64,000 nt of DNA from Cacajao melanocephalus (lineage: Eukaryota; Chordata; Mammalia; Primates; Pitheciidae): assembly GCA_963573385.1 (NCBI GenBank), contig CAUYLG010071502.1, positions 1 to 64,000 of the forward strand, given 5' to 3'. The stretch's first letter is position 1; every line of letters begins with the position of its first letter. The position numbers and the translations under genes are program-made. Of the stretch, positions 1-12,950 are shown piece by piece. The notes under the pieces are model-generated. The model saw nothing but the letters and a program-made list of their open reading frames with translations, was not told the origin of the DNA and made no database searches.

Positions 1-180
1 TATCATATATATTTATTATATATTAATAATATACATTTTATTATATATTTTTATTCATTATATTTATTAATATATATTTGTTATATATATTAATTATATG
101 CATGTGTTATATTTTATTATATATATTATATATATTATAATATTAATAATATACATTATTGCAACAATGTATTAAATAGT
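1..180. repeat. AT-rich low-complexity tract
   Basis: This is almost pure A/T, made of imperfect TATAT, TTAATA and TATTAT units with no fixed period. It is low-complexity sequence at the window edge and may continue to the left. No open frame or element end is visible. Confidence 0.8.
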
Positions 181-880
181 ATCTTATTTTTGAGATTTAG
201 TTAGTTGGAATAATTAAGCAATTTTTTTTTTACATTAAATCAGACTTTTAAAGTTATTAGTAATACCTCTAATATTCAGGAATAAGATCAGCTGGGGTGG
301 TTTTATTTGTTAATGTCATCTTTGAATCTCCAAATGTGTGTTAAGCTTTTTTGAAATATCAGTGCAACTTGTATGAACCAAGTGGTTAGATACTGAGTAT
401 ACGCAGGCATTTATCATGAGAAAAATATGTTCTATTCTCCCTTCAGGGATTAGATTTCTTTTTCTATTCATATGTAACAATCTGCCGTGTAATTCATTGA
501 ATTTTATTTTTAAATTACTCTAAGTTATGTCCCAAACAATTTGGAATACATGACTCAGACTTAGCTATTAATAGAACTATGCTCCAAGTAAACAGATAGC
601 ATATTGCCAATGTTAATAACCATGCAATTGATCATGTGCTTGCTGATGATAGAAAAGTGTTTTTTTTTCATGATTTTAGGGATGATAGGAATAGCAATTT
701 TAACTTTTATGTAGAGTACTTTGCAGTTCACAATGCAGTCTCAACTGATTGACTGTTGTACAGTTTATCCTTAATCCTTACTATTATTTTACAGATTCAG
801 AAAGAAGAATTGGAAAGCCTGAGAAATGTACCGAACTTCCATAACTTCCAAATTTGGGGTGACAAATCTTTGTGGTTGTA
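181..880. other. Unassigned AT-rich sequence
   Basis: I see no gene or strong repeat match. The stretch at about 735-830 faintly resembles the MIR core (a TTTACAGATT-type motif followed by a purine-rich run), but the match is too weak to call. Confidence 0.4.
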
Positions 881-889
881 CCACATTTG

Positions 890-1205
890 TGTTTGCCTTA
901 TAAGCAAAGACACTTCCTTTTGGGTCTAGACAATTATTTCAATAATATTTGTATGTAGAATAACCACTAAGATAGACCAAAGGTAGGCAAGTTTGCTTGC
1001 AGCCCATTATAAAAGATCAGGACTCCTTCAGCTTGATGGTTTTTAGCTGTGATGCAAACCTACTGTGTCCACTGCAACCATACTGACTGTTCCACATTGG
1101 TCCCTTGGGAATTAGGGACAAAGGAAATGGACATAAAAATGAAGCCATGAATAATAAAGTCAATTTGTCTCTGATTCAATAGTCTTGTTCTTTTACCACC
1201 ACCCG
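890..1205 (+). mobile_element. LTR-like module, family not identified
   Basis: A TATAAAA box at 1008-1014 is followed about 145 bases later by AATAAA at 1153-1158. A CTGATTCAATAGTCTTGTTC-type segment follows, as seen at the R/U5 end of many ancient retroviral LTRs. This spacing and 3' context suggest a degraded solo LTR in plus orientation. Neither terminus is clear, so the limits and family are inferred. It could also be unique sequence that happens to carry both motifs. Confidence 0.4.
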
Positions 1206-2250
1206 TAAAACTGTAGCCAACTAGTTAGTTCTAAGGTGTTTAAAAAACTCAATCTGTAACAGTTCTTGACAATAAATTGTGCAGCAGAAGAGCAGATTTC
1301 TTTTGTTTCATGATTCAGTACACATTTTACATACTGTGATGGGTCTCAACACAGCAAATTAACATATTCAGATGCCCAGGATATATTTTCTACATAAAAA
1401 TGAAGGATGCATGCTGTTGTATCCTATTTTGGTTTTATGTATGTCTTTGGATATAGGATATCTCTGGAAGGATATGAAGAACTGACAATAACAATTGCAT
1501 CTGGCAAAGGAAACTACATAGTACAACAATGGGAGGGAGATTTCCTTTTCAACCCCATACACGTTTGCTCTTACTGAATGCTGTTCAATGTGGAAGGCAG
1601 TATATTATAATGGTCAATAAAACCAAGCTTTCCAAGTTTACAGACTTAACTGATTATGTTATATTGATTGAATTTGCTTAAGATTAACTTGTATATGCTT
1701 CAATTTTCTTATTTATAAGATTGTGGAGTTATAATATCCCCTAATAGCTTGTAAAAATTGAATATGTTTTTACTTTAAAAGTGTGAATACAATGCCGTAG
1801 AGTAAGAGTTCAGTGTTAAAAATAATTATTCAAAATAATTAAAAAATTTTCAAATAATTTTTACTTGTTCATGTATTTCTAAATTAATTCCGAATGACAG
1901 AGTATTTCATTATATGCATACAAGGTATAACAGTAGTTGAAAATACTGACACAGTATGTTTTCGTCTGTGTATGTCTGTGTGTTTGTATGTGTGTATGTA
2001 GCCTTCAGTTCAGACTGTAACTAAGATGTAAATTACTGATGCCAGAGCACACATTTTAAGTATGTTTTATTGAGAGGATGTAAGAGAACACTGGTTGTCC
2101 TAGGTAAAAGCTAATGATGGCACAGATACTGTAAGGAAATGACACAAAGAATTTTTAAGAGTGAAAACACAATCTGTTCATGACTAATTTGTCCCTTGGA
2201 TGAGCACTGCTTCAGTAGACGGTTATCAATTAATTATTTTCTCTTGTTTT
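1206..2250. other. Unassigned, with short TG-rich tract
   Basis: No gene or clear interspersed repeat is visible. A degenerate (TG)n-type tract lies at about 1963-2000. Open frames are under 70 codons. Confidence 0.5.
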
Positions 2251-2254
2251 TGTT

Positions 2255-2330
2255 ATGAATTTATTTATTCATCAATTCAACACTTATTTATTCAGCAGCC
2301 TCAATCTGCCAGACCAAGTGAATAATGAAG
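2255..2330 (+). mobile_element. L2 3'-end fragment (weak)
   Basis: The run from TTTATTTATTCATCAATTCA through CACTTATTTATTCAGCAGCC to the TGCCAGAC-like motif resembles the 3' end of LINE-2. The match is short and old. Confidence 0.4.
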
Positions 2331-2334
2331 AAAA

Positions 2335-2460
2335 ATGCTAATCAAATCATGCACTATTAATAGTACTTTATGAGCACTCTTATAGTCCTTAACAAGTGTG
2401 AGGACTGAGGTTTAAAAGTTCACAAAACTTACTGAAAGCCACATGGCCCAGTTTAAATTT
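2335..2460 (+). mobile_element. Possible MIR SINE fragment
   Basis: Features in MIR order are visible: a TGAGCACTCTTATAGTCCTT segment, a GGACTGAGGTTTAAAAG core-like motif, and an ACTGAAAGCCACATGGC tail like the MIR segment for cleared antigens of low age (AAGGTCACACAGCTAG-type). Divergence is high, so the call is tentative. Confidence 0.35.
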
Positions 2461-3526
2461 GCCAAACGTTGATAAAAAATTTTACCAATTTTTGAGGCTT
2501 AACCAATATGATCACTGAAAATAACTTATTTCGGTGCTCATAACTCTGACCGCAGACATCACATCCTTTGGAACAATCTGTGATAGTTTTGAAATTGACT
2601 CACTCTGGTACCAATACTTTTTTGTAAGTACAAATCTCACTTATACAGATAATACATCTCACTTCTATCCAGTAGTGTACCCACTAGCATCTTCTACTCT
2701 CCAAAAGCGGGATAGAACATTTATGAAACTAAACTTCTAGAAGTTCAGCGTTTTGGCTCTGGCCCTGAGGACCTAAAGTTAAAATGAATTGGAAAAATCC
2801 CCTTTGTTTTGTAATAACTGATTGACTGTGCATATTGGGTCTTAATGTACCAGAAACTTAATTAACATCTGCTCACTTGCTTGCTTTCAGCCAGACTATG
2901 TTAATCCTGTGATGAAGCCATTGTCGTCTCGTCTCAAATTAACACAACTGTTTTGGTCACATCCACAGGGTCAAGTCGCATCACTGCAGTAATGCCCACA
3001 ACTTTTCTCATTTTCGCAATTTCTTCTAGGAATTCTAACTCAAGAAAATGTAGTCCACATATGATCTCTAGTCAAATTAGGACTTGCAAAAAAATATGAA
3101 CATAGTATGAATAACTAGAAAAAAATGCTACTGGCTTCAGATGAAACCCATTACCCAACATGGTTTTTCTGCTACCAGTACTTAAGCATCCCTCTCTGAT
3201 TATAACAATTCTGTGGACACAACCAAGACCAGTGATGTTCTAAGTCAGGCCAGATCTTACGAGGAAGCCCCATTCTTGATTAACTTTGTGTCTTTCTTAT
3301 CTATGGTGCCATGTGTTAACAAGATGTATCAATCAGATAATCAGGATATTTAGGAAAGATATATCAAGACCCCTCTCAGCTAAAAATGTGAGGCAACTCC
3401 ATCCAATTGTGACAAGTGAATTCTGCCAAGACATTTCTATGAGAGAGAAAGATGTTGGAATTTGACAATCTGCATTCTCTTTAGAAGAGCCGCCTAACTT
3501 TTCGTATACCTAAATATCACGGTATC
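2461..3526. other. Unassigned sequence
   Basis: Nothing recognisable was found on either strand. The longest frame (68 codons at 2534-2740) has no family resemblance. Confidence 0.5.
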
Positions 3527-4092
3527 TGTTTGTGATAGCCAGAACTCTAAGATAGTGTTCCTCAAATGTCCACCCTCTGGAGTACACATATCTTTCCACA
3601 GTCAATTAAACCCTGCTCTGGGTGCTGCTATAAAGGAAATTTTTAGATGTAACTAAGTTCCAAAATAAATTGACTTTAACAAGGGGAGAATATCCTACCT
3701 GAGACTGACCAAATCATGTTAGCTCTTAAAGGGATCTAGCTTCTCCCAGTTAGAGAGATTCGAAGTATGAGACAAATTTTAGGTGAAGATTTCATGTTGC
3801 TGAGCTTGAAGATGGAAGGGGTTTCATGGCCTCTGGGAGATGGAAGAGATCCCATCTGAAAGCCACAAAGGAAGTGAGGACCTGAGTCTGATAGCTACAG
3901 TGAACTGAAAGAGGACTTCAAGCTTCTGATGAAAATGCAGTTGCTTGACAGATTGATTTCAGCCTGTGAGACATTGGACAGGATCCAGTCTCGTGGTGCC
4001 CAGACTTCTGACCTACAGAACTATGAGTTAATAAATGGGTGTGGTTTTAAGCCTTTATGTGGCAATTTACTATGAAGGAATAGATAATATAC
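3527..4092 (+). mobile_element. Solo LTR, MaLR group (MLT1-like)
   Basis: This is a long terminal repeat of the ERVL-MaLR group. The 5' part has the CAGAACTCTAAGATAG-type start. The middle has a GGAGAATATCCTACCTGAG-type segment. The 3' end reads CAGAACTATGAGTTAATAAA and then TGGTTTTAAGCC, the usual MLT1 ending with its polyadenylation region. No internal retroviral sequence adjoins it, so it is a solo LTR. The subfamily is uncertain (older MLT1 types fit). Confidence 0.75.
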
Positions 4093-5221
4093 AGTTGGGC
4101 TGTGTTCTGAATGCAGCTTTACTGCACTATTATTTGCTTTTTAGAACTTTTTCTATTTTCTCATATTCTCTTTTACTTTGATAACTCTATTAGTATTTAG
4201 AAAGTTTAGTAGTCTATCCAGTATATTGCAAAAGTGAGGGAGATTTTGAAGAGCTTATATACAAACGTACAAATGAATAAATGTCTCCTGCCAACATTTG
4301 GTAGAATTATTCCTAAAATTTTGTCTGAGTATACAAGTTTCCATAACACTGAACAGACATTTGTGTAATTGCAACAGAAAGTCAGTTTTTTAAGCCTCAT
4401 TCTATTAGGGGCTCAGGAGCATTGCTTGATTTTCTTTGGCACTTTCTACCATGTGGAAGACTTAAAGGTCCAAAGAGTTATACCGAGGCTGAAGTATTTA
4501 GTCCATGTACCACTTCAAGGGAAGTCAAAGTTTCCATAACAATCTTTCATTTATTTCTTAGTTTCCAAGACTTTTCATTTCTGTGGCATTTCCTTAGTGT
4601 GGCTAAACCACACTTCAACTCTCATCCTGGCACCAACTCTACTTCCTGGCAAGTGCTCAGTCATTTAGAGTCGACTGTGGGTTACATAGCCTGCTTTATA
4701 GTCGACCCCAAAACATCATGGTCTGAAGCTGTTTCAGCATTTCAGATGCCTGTCTTTGCTCTCCTGGAGCAATCTAGCGCCATTTAGAACCTCTGAGATA
4801 GATAATGAGACCTTGTATATTACCGGAGGGAAGAGTCTAATTTCTTATTGGAATGTTTATATAGTTTGGCGTTCATTCATTTAACTTTATATTCCTAGTG
4901 AAATAATAAATGTTAAGAACTCATAAATATTTACTAAGTGAATTAATGATTCTTTGTATTCTAATTAACTATTACAGTTAGGAAAGTACATGTTTTTTAG
5001 CCATAAAACAGCGGTATTCAAATTTCATTCTCCTCTGCTGTCCTATACATTCTATAGATGTGATATAGGGAACTGCTTGAGAACCAAGGAACAAAATTAA
5101 ACAGGTTAAATTTCTAGTCTCCACCCCTACCTCAATAAGATAAGGCCCAGTTAACGTCACTTCTTATACTGGGCTTTCCTGTATAATATCATTTACGCTA
5201 ATGTTAGTTTGAAAATCACTG
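4093..5221. other. Unassigned; contains an orphan 121-codon frame
   Basis: No repeat was recognised. A 121-codon frame at 4422-4787 (+) starts with ATG but resembles no protein family I know. It has no visible splice or promoter context, and its composition is like its surroundings. I do not call it a gene. Confidence 0.4.
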
Positions 5222-5563
5222 TGATATGAAATGAATGTTTATAGCCCCAAAACATTCATATGTTGAAGCCTTAATTCCCAGTGTGACTACATTTGGAGAT
5301 AGAGCCTTGAGAGTAGTTAGGTTTGATGAGGTCATGAGGAAGCGGCTGTCATGGGATGAGTGTTTTTGTAAGAAGAGATACCAGAGCTTGTGCTTTCTCT
5401 CAGCCATGTATGGACACAGTGAGAAGGTGGCAGTCTATAAACCAGGAAGAGATCCCTCACCAGAAACTGACTCTGCTGGCACCTTGATCTTGGTCTTCCT
5501 AGACTCCAGAACTAAGAGAAATAAAATTCTGCTGTTACGGAATCTTGAACTGACTTAGACACA
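5222..5563 (+). mobile_element. Solo LTR, MaLR group (MLT1A/MST-like)
   Basis: This resembles the MaLR consensus from the ATTCATATGTTGAAGCC-type 5' region, through CTCTGCTGGCACCTTGATCT, to AACTAAGAGAAATAAAATTC and an ACTGACTTAGACACA-like end. No internal sequence follows. The 107-codon frame inside it is a by-product of LTR sequence, not a gene. Confidence 0.8.
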
Positions 5564-5589
5564 GTGATGATAGGAGCTCACATGTGAAT

Positions 5590-5744
5590 GCACACAGTTT
5601 TAAAATTATGTTAAAGGACTAAATCCCCCTAATAACCACATGAGAAGGCATTTTTATTATTATCCATATTTTACAGATGAAGGGAACAGGAAAGAGATAG
5701 TACAGATATCTTGCCCAGGATTTCCTGGCTACTAAGTGAAAGAG
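5590..5744 (+). mobile_element. MIR SINE, left part
   Basis: A tRNA-derived ancient mammalian SINE. The CATATTTTACAGATGAAGGG core and the CTTGCCCAGGATTTCCTGGC-like segment followed by CTACTAAGTG are clear. The element is cut by the antisense LTR at 5745-6207 and resumes after it. Confidence 0.75.
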
Positions 5745-6207
5745 TGTATTGGTTTCCTATTGCTGTCATAACAAATTGCCACAAACTTGGTGGCATAAAC
5801 AAGAGAAATTTATTCTCTCACAATTCTGCAGACCACGAGTCCAAACTCAAGGTTTTGGGAGTGCTACATTCCCTGTAGAGGCTCTAGGAGAGAATTAATT
5901 TCCTTGTTCTTTCAGCTTCCAGTCGCTGAAATAGGTTTGTGGCCACACCTCTCCAATCTGAGTCTCTGACTTCATATTGCCTTCTCCTTTGTATTGGTCT
6001 CAAATATCCTTCTGCTTTTGTCTTGAAAGGATTATCTGTCACTGGTTTTATTCCTCATCTAAATAATCCAGAATTATTTCCTCATCTCAGAATTCTTAAC
6101 TTGCTTACCTCTGCAAAGGTCTTTTTTTCCAAATAAATTAACATTCATAGGTTCCAGGAATTAAAATGTGAACATATTGTGCTGGGGTCATCATTCAACC
6201 TAGTACA
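5745..6207 (-). mobile_element. Solo LTR, MaLR group (MLT1-like), antisense, inserted in a MIR
   Basis: On the plus strand it begins TGTATTGGTTTCCTATTGCT, the reverse complement of the MLT1 3' terminus. It continues through CAACATTTATT/CTGCAG-type segments and ends at a CCTAGTACA-like 5' terminus (reversed). The flanks show a short duplication: AAGAG at 5740-5744 and AGGAG at 6208-6212 (4 of 5 identical), matching the 5-base duplication typical of ERVL/MaLR. The MIR continues on both sides, which supports these limits. Confidence 0.85.
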
Positions 6208-6250
6208 AGGAGCCACAATTTAGACCAGGCAATCTTGTTTCAGTGACTAT
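6208..6250 (+). mobile_element. MIR SINE, right part
   Basis: The sequence AGACCAGGCAATCTTGTTTC matches the 3' part of MIR (ACCCAGGCAGTCTG-type). It continues the element broken off at 5744. Confidence 0.6.
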
Positions 6251-8399
6251 AAGGTATAACCAATGAATTAAGGTAACATTTTAAAGTCTAAACTTTAAGC
6301 AAATTATTCCTATTTTTATATTTATCCTTATATCTTTCACTGAGTGCATATGAAGACATTCTGGATAATACCGTCTCACATATATGTTAGTTAAATTGGA
6401 ATAAGCAAAGCATAATAACCCCAAATTATGCTGTATACGTAGAATGACTTAATTATTCTGATATAAGTTCCTCTTAGACCAACACTGACTCTTTCTTATA
6501 AACATTATCTAAAATGCCAGTACATATCCTGTCATATAGCTGTGTCTCAAAAAAAATTTGTTCATTGTTTTGTTAAAATAATTCTAATCAAACAGCCCAA
6601 TTAAAATAGTTTTCTCTATTACCCAATACTATTAAGAACTAATTTTATTGCTGGAGATAGCATCTATGTGGTAATTTTCTTAAGATTTATGTTCATTTCA
6701 GAAATCTTAATAAGGTGAATGATATTTTAGACACAATACAAATACTTCCTCTAGGCCTCTCAATGATATTCTTTTGGGGAAGTCACATTGGATCTCCTGT
6801 GATATATTTCATTGAAAATACCCAATTAAATTGCCTGATTGGTGTGTGTATGTATGTGAGTGTGAGAGTGTGTGTGTGTATCACATAGAACAAAAGATGT
6901 TGAAAATATTTGATAAATATATGCAATGGCAAAGAATTCTTATATCAAAAAGTTGAATATGAATGCCAGAAAAAATAAACATTTTAAATATCATTTTCTG
7001 TCAACAAACAGAATCAAAAATATGTTGAGTGTTCTGCCAGCCATTTCCCTTTTGTTACAGTTATTCCATCATTTTTCGGACTGATGTTATATCCTCTCTA
7101 TATTATCTTACCAAACATACCAGAGGTTTTGAACTAAATTTTTCTCCCTTAATTCTGTTTCAATAGTATAAACATTTCTTTGGCATATAACCTCATTTAA
7201 ATATTTTCTTAAATTTTATCCTGAAAACTACATGTTAATTTTTTAAAATCAATTCTTAAAAGAAAAATTTATAATAATTACTTAGTATCTTTGTATAAAT
7301 CAAATAGTATTGATAGGGAATTAATTCTTTGGTTATACCCTGAAAAAAAAATCATAAATGCAGAAACATATCTTGCATTTCACATAACTTTGAGTGATCC
7401 TTTTTTAATCCCAAAATGACTACTATAAAAAGGGGAAAAAGTACAAAACATGCCAAAATTGAAATACATATGGAGAGACACTTTAAAAATATTAGGAAAT
7501 ATGTGACAAATCTTGGTGTTATATTATTACCCATTTTTAAGAGTTTGAACATTACCAATTTAGAAACCAATTAACATGTTGTTTTCTAAAACAGCACTTT
7601 ACGATCACTTTTATTTTAGGTTTCAGACATGGTAAATTATTTCTGAGATTATAGTCTATAATTATGAAGTCTTTAAGTAGGAAAAATGGAACAAAGCAAT
7701 CATACAACTGCTCTGATTCTTTTCTAAGCCCTTAGTGGAGGATTAACAATTTACTTCAATCTCCAGAATTAGGACATATAATAAACCTTTTATCTAGCCA
7801 AGAATGGTATAGTAAGGATGAAAGTTTATTATCCAAGGTACACGTGAGAAGTTGTAATGTTTAAAAGAACATTCTTTTTAAATAGAAAACTACATGAAGA
7901 TCTCTCACAAGGTTAGAAGAAGAGTTTGCAGACTATAAGATGTTGAAATGTTTTAACGCTAAAACAATATTATTCATATTAAGACTATGTTAAATATTAG
8001 ACAAGAGTCTGTAGACTAAATGACAGCACATTTTTAGTGTTAATTTTATAATTTTTCTGGTACTATTGCGATAACATTGAAAAATTATAATTTACAGAAA
8101 ATATACCAAAGTATCTATGGGTGATCATGCATTATGCCTGCCCCTTACTTCCTATAGTTTAGTAAAAATATTCTTTGCATTATTATTGCAACTTTTCAAT
8201 AATTTTGAAATTATTTCAAGGTATAAAGAAAAATATATTAACAGGACAATTTTGGGGTTAGATGTAGCTCAAATAACAAGGCTACATGTAAAACAAAATG
8301 AGGTAAAATATGATCTTGAGTAATCTATAGTATTAACTTATAAATAAATATTGAAACTATAAGAAATAATAATATAAATTCCTTTTAGTACCTTACTTT
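6251..8399. other. Unassigned, with a TG microsatellite
   Basis: Old AT-rich sequence without a recognised gene or element. A broken (TG)n tract lies at about 6841-6880. Short frames at 7352-7570 (-) and 8117-8323 (+) have no supporting features. Confidence 0.5.
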
Positions 8400-8870
8400 T
8401 TTCCTTTAATACTAATTTTTTAAAGTTTCAAATAAGTTTATAATTATAGGTGAAAATTTCAAAAATAGTGAAAAGATCTTCATATTGATTACCCTTCATT
8501 TAGATTATATCAATTGTAACCTTTTGTTATATTGCTTTGTCATTGTCTCTATTTTATATACTTACCATTATTACTATTGTTATTCTGCATCATATGGGAG
8601 TAAGTTGCTGACTTACTCCTAAATAACCTGAGTGCCTATTTCTACTTTACCACTTATGCTAATAATGTCCTGTAGAGCAAAAAGACAAAAACAGTTCTAG
8701 TCCAGGATCCAATGCAGAGTTCCACTGCATTTACCATCTGGAAGAATTCTTCAGCCTTCTTTTCTTGCCTTCCTTGATCTTGACATTTTGGAAGATTATA
8801 ATTTAGCTTTGGAGGTATCTACTATAAATATCCTGACATAAGCAAGAAAGTCTCTTTCTGGGTATTTGCC
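8400..8870 (-). mobile_element. L1M 3'-UTR fragment, antisense
   Basis: The plus strand carries the reversed 3' UTR of older L1M elements. The GTCCAGGATCCAATGCAGAG segment and the AGCCTTCTTTTCTTGCCTTC and GATCTTGACATTTTGGAAGA segments are in the expected order. No ORF2 sequence follows. Confidence 0.7.
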
Positions 8871-9457
8871 CTAGATATAAATATATCTGAGCTTGGAGAA
8901 GCAAAGTAAATAATAACTATTTTAAAAGTTGGTTAATATTTTTAAATATGTGTGTATAAAATTTTAATAAAGATTAAAATTTAAAAATAATAAAAGTGAG
9001 TAAAGTCAATCATATAACTGGCATACCCTATCTTACCAATTATTAGTAAGAAGAAAGACAATTTAATTTTAGTGTTTAAATACAAGGTCTGAGTCCCAAT
9101 CTGACCAGGTTGCCAAGATGCTCTCTCTGCTCTCAGGCTTCCTTTCACAAATACTCCATGGATAATAATGACCAAGACTGCTCAGGAAATAAAATTTATC
9201 CTTTTTGTTGATTTTCAGATTTTTTTTTGCCTCACAGAACTCCACTTCTAAGTCATGGTTTCTTACTTGCCAAGTTTCCTGTAGATGGGGCCTTTTGTTT
9301 TGAAGAACTCTACTGTTATACAGTGTAAGATTCTGTTCTCAGAAATCATCCAGTATTTGAGAAATGGCATTCTGCTTAAGGCAATGAAACATTAAGGCAG
9401 TACCTGCATTTTTTCACTGATGTCATAACATATTTTCATGCAAGTTTAATGACTCTT
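8871..9457. other. Unassigned AT-rich sequence
   Basis: Nothing recognisable on either strand. Confidence 0.5.
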
Positions 9458-9732
<275 letters not shown>

Positions 9733-12700
9733 AGATTCTCAATAGAAGATTTTTCAGTCCTTTCACATAAAGTTGTCCATGCAAAACCAAGTCGCGTTAC
9801 ACATATAACTGAATTAAAGGAGAGTTTCATTTGAGAAATAGACATTTTTGTAGATAAATTTGCAGAAAGCCTATTTAGTAACAGCCAATTTGCCACAAAT
9901 AATCAACCTACCTAATCAACTTACTGAATTTATTTTTAAACTGATTTTAAAATATTTCAAAATTATTGTGCAAATATAGTTGATCATCTTCTGTGTCAAA
10001 AGTGCTTTTCCTCTTTATGGAGTATAAAATGTTCATAAACTGAAGAGCCAGAGTGTTTAGTTAATATATGTAATCATAAATATATATTTGATTAGGAGTA
10101 ATAAAAATATTATGATCATGTTGCTGTCATTCATTCTTGAAGAAATTATACATATCTTCTGAATAGAGTCAGAAAATAATGTGATATGATTCAGCACCCA
10201 ATAAAAGTCTGTGGAAAATAAACCAAGTGAAAGATAACAGCAGTGGTAACGGAGAGTGAAGGCGACCTATATAGAGTGTGGCAGCAATAGTTTCGCATAC
10301 TTATAGTCAATAGATCAGATGTAAATTTTTGAATCCCAGGTTAAATGGTTGTATGCCAACATAGGAGCCAACACTACTAAGCTGTATGCACCAATTGTTC
10401 TTCTTTTACCAGGCACTGGCTAGGTGCTCTCTCACTGTAATGGTAGCTATCTAGGGCAGTCTCCCACAATGCCTGCTTCCTGTGTTTGAGAAAAGTTTTC
10501 AATATTTAACTTCCCGTCCTCCTAAAAAGTTCTGTATTTAACTTGCAACATAAATACTAATAATTTTTTTTAAAACCTGAAACTCATGATTCAGATATTT
10601 GTTGATCTACAAAATTCAGATGAGAAACCAAAAGAATAATATTTACGTTGTATTTTGCAATGATTTTGAACTGGTTAATGGTGAAAACTGTCAATAATTT
10701 ACATTTGTAAATAAATTTCTGGGGGAATAATTTTACTGGAAATATGAAAGCACTTATATCTAAACAGTGTGCTGTGTGTGGTTGAGGTAGATGATGTTGT
10801 AAGAACCAGTCCCAAACACAACCATTTAAGTCATTGTGCCAATGTACAAATTAGAAACATTATGAGAACTCTTCACAGTTACGAAGCCCTGAGAAATTTT
10901 CTCAAACTGAATATGTAGATCAAATCCTCCTGTCATTTTAAAACTCTAAGTATAACAATGTGAAAAGTCACATAAGAAGAATTCAGTGACAGAGAAGCCC
11001 AGCCCATTAATCCATTTCTCACCACAACATTGTAATTCCTCTGGCTTCAATAAACTGAATATAGATATATATAGTGTATAGTTTTGTTATGTTCCCATGT
11101 ATGAATGCTCTCCTTTTCTTTCTTGAAAATCTCTGATTTTCATTTGTGAATCCATGAGGTTCTAGAGAAAATGACACTACTCATATAAAACTGCGGTGTC
11201 TTACCTGTTCAAGGGTAATCAGCATATGAAATAAACTAGAGACAGAGATTAATTTAGAAATAGACACGTGCCTCAATCCAGCCAAAGGAGCAAAAGTCAA
11301 GATTTGTGAGGCAAATTATGCCTATATGATAAAGATGATATTTATAAAACATCTAGAATCATTTTTGCTACATTACAAAAATAATTTTAGTGAAACTAAC
11401 AGAGGAAGGAAATAATATGGAAAGCTTAGAAAAATGGAGCTTGATGTCATTGTACATCTCTGAAATAAGCCACAGCTTTATTCAGAAATAAATCAAATAA
11501 TTCAGTTTGGGTTAATATTTCTGTTACTATTGTCTGTAAAGTAGTCTAACTGGGCAAAAACTATCCACTTTAAATAAATATGATTTTGATGCAGCAACAA
11601 ATCACAGGGTACATTATGTTAGTAACTATTTTTTGTAAAATATAAAATTAGATCAAAAGCAAAATGTGATAAACTTTCTTGAGCAGGATATACATTTTGT
11701 TAGCATGTATATGTACGTAGTTACCTGTCTTTATTAGGAATGTGACTGACTGTGGCTATTTGTGACACTAGTAGCTAAAATGTGGATTACCTCAGAAAAA
11801 AAACCAAGTAGGAAGAACAATATTTGAGGAACTTGCTTAGGAAGAGAAAATGCAAATTAAATACTTCAATTAATTATTTAATCAGTCTTTAGAATAGTCA
11901 AGAAATTTAATCAATAAAACTCCATTCAATACACCATACAAGCATGCATTAAATATTCTAAAATAATAGCTTATAAACTGTGAAGGACAGATTTGTATTT
12001 CCATTAAGCTGTCTCTCTTAAAGGATTTTGTAGCAGTTATTTATTGGTAAGTCTTATCTTAGTGATAGCCCTTTTTACACATATCTAATTCTTTTTGTCT
12101 CCAAAATATTTCATATTAAGTTTGATTGCCTCAAAACCTATAATCTCATCAAATAAAATTGTTTCTTTCTAATTCTGTTTTGTATTATTGTTTATGGGCT
12201 CAGGGAACCCACACAGTAAAAATATTACCAGTCTTTATGCATTGGTGAGCTAGTTTTCCATACTGTATAGATATCCAACTCATTACCTCTCATTTTATAA
12301 AAAAGAAATATACTTTATTCTCAGAATATTTTTCTTGCAAACATATTTTAACCTTTATACAGGAGAAGATAATTTATATATTTATAAAAATACCATAAAT
12401 ATTATCACACTACCTACCAGTCTGTAAGCAAATAAGAGAACTGGAGAAAATTGTTGATATTCCTATTTAGGTTATTTTATAATAATCTCTTTATTATTAA
12501 ATAGTTGAAGTTTTTCTACATGTATGGAGATCTTTTTAGAGCTTTTTGCCTGTTGTCCATTGTTTCTTAATGCAAAGCAAGTTTTCAGAGTGGCCCTTTC
12601 ATAAGAATTTTATTATTCCTTTAAGTTTCTTTTTTTAATCAATATACTTTGAAAATTTTCTAAACATATTTATAAAGCCACCAAAAACTTCATAATATTC

Positions 12701-12844
12701 CTAAAAAGGGAAGTTTACAACTGTATTGCCAATTGTCCTTATTTTTATAATTCTTAATATTTTTAAAATTTTTTGCTTAATACTCTCCTCAATGTAAGCT
12801 CCCTTTGTATTAATCCCATTATATTGTTTTAAGTAATATCTTAA
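9733..12844. other. Unassigned sequence
   Basis: Three kilobases without a recognised gene or clear repeat. The sequence is AT-rich and old-looking, with no open frame above 60 codons on either strand. Heavily decayed elements could be present below what I can recognise by eye. Confidence 0.5.
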
Positions 12845-12950
12845 TATAATGACTCCCAAATTAATTTCTTCAGCCCTGATGGCTTATTTGCGCTTCTTAC
12901 TTTTCTGTTTAACAGCTTCATACTTGCATGTGTATTTCCAATAGGCAGCT
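12845..12950 (-). mobile_element. L2 LINE fragment, antisense, left part
   Basis: On the plus strand, TTCTTCAGCCCTGATGGCTT and a CATACTTGCATGTGTATTTCC-like segment (positions 12918-12940) follow the reversed L2 consensus ('CCAGCCCTGACCTCTC... ACTCATATTTCC'). The element is interrupted at 12951 by an LTR and resumes at 13384. Confidence 0.6.

Noticed and set aside
4422..4787. 121-codon plus-strand frame outside known repeats
   Set aside because: No recognisable domain, no conserved motif and no promoter or splice context. Chance frames of this length are expected in 64 kb of six-frame sequence.
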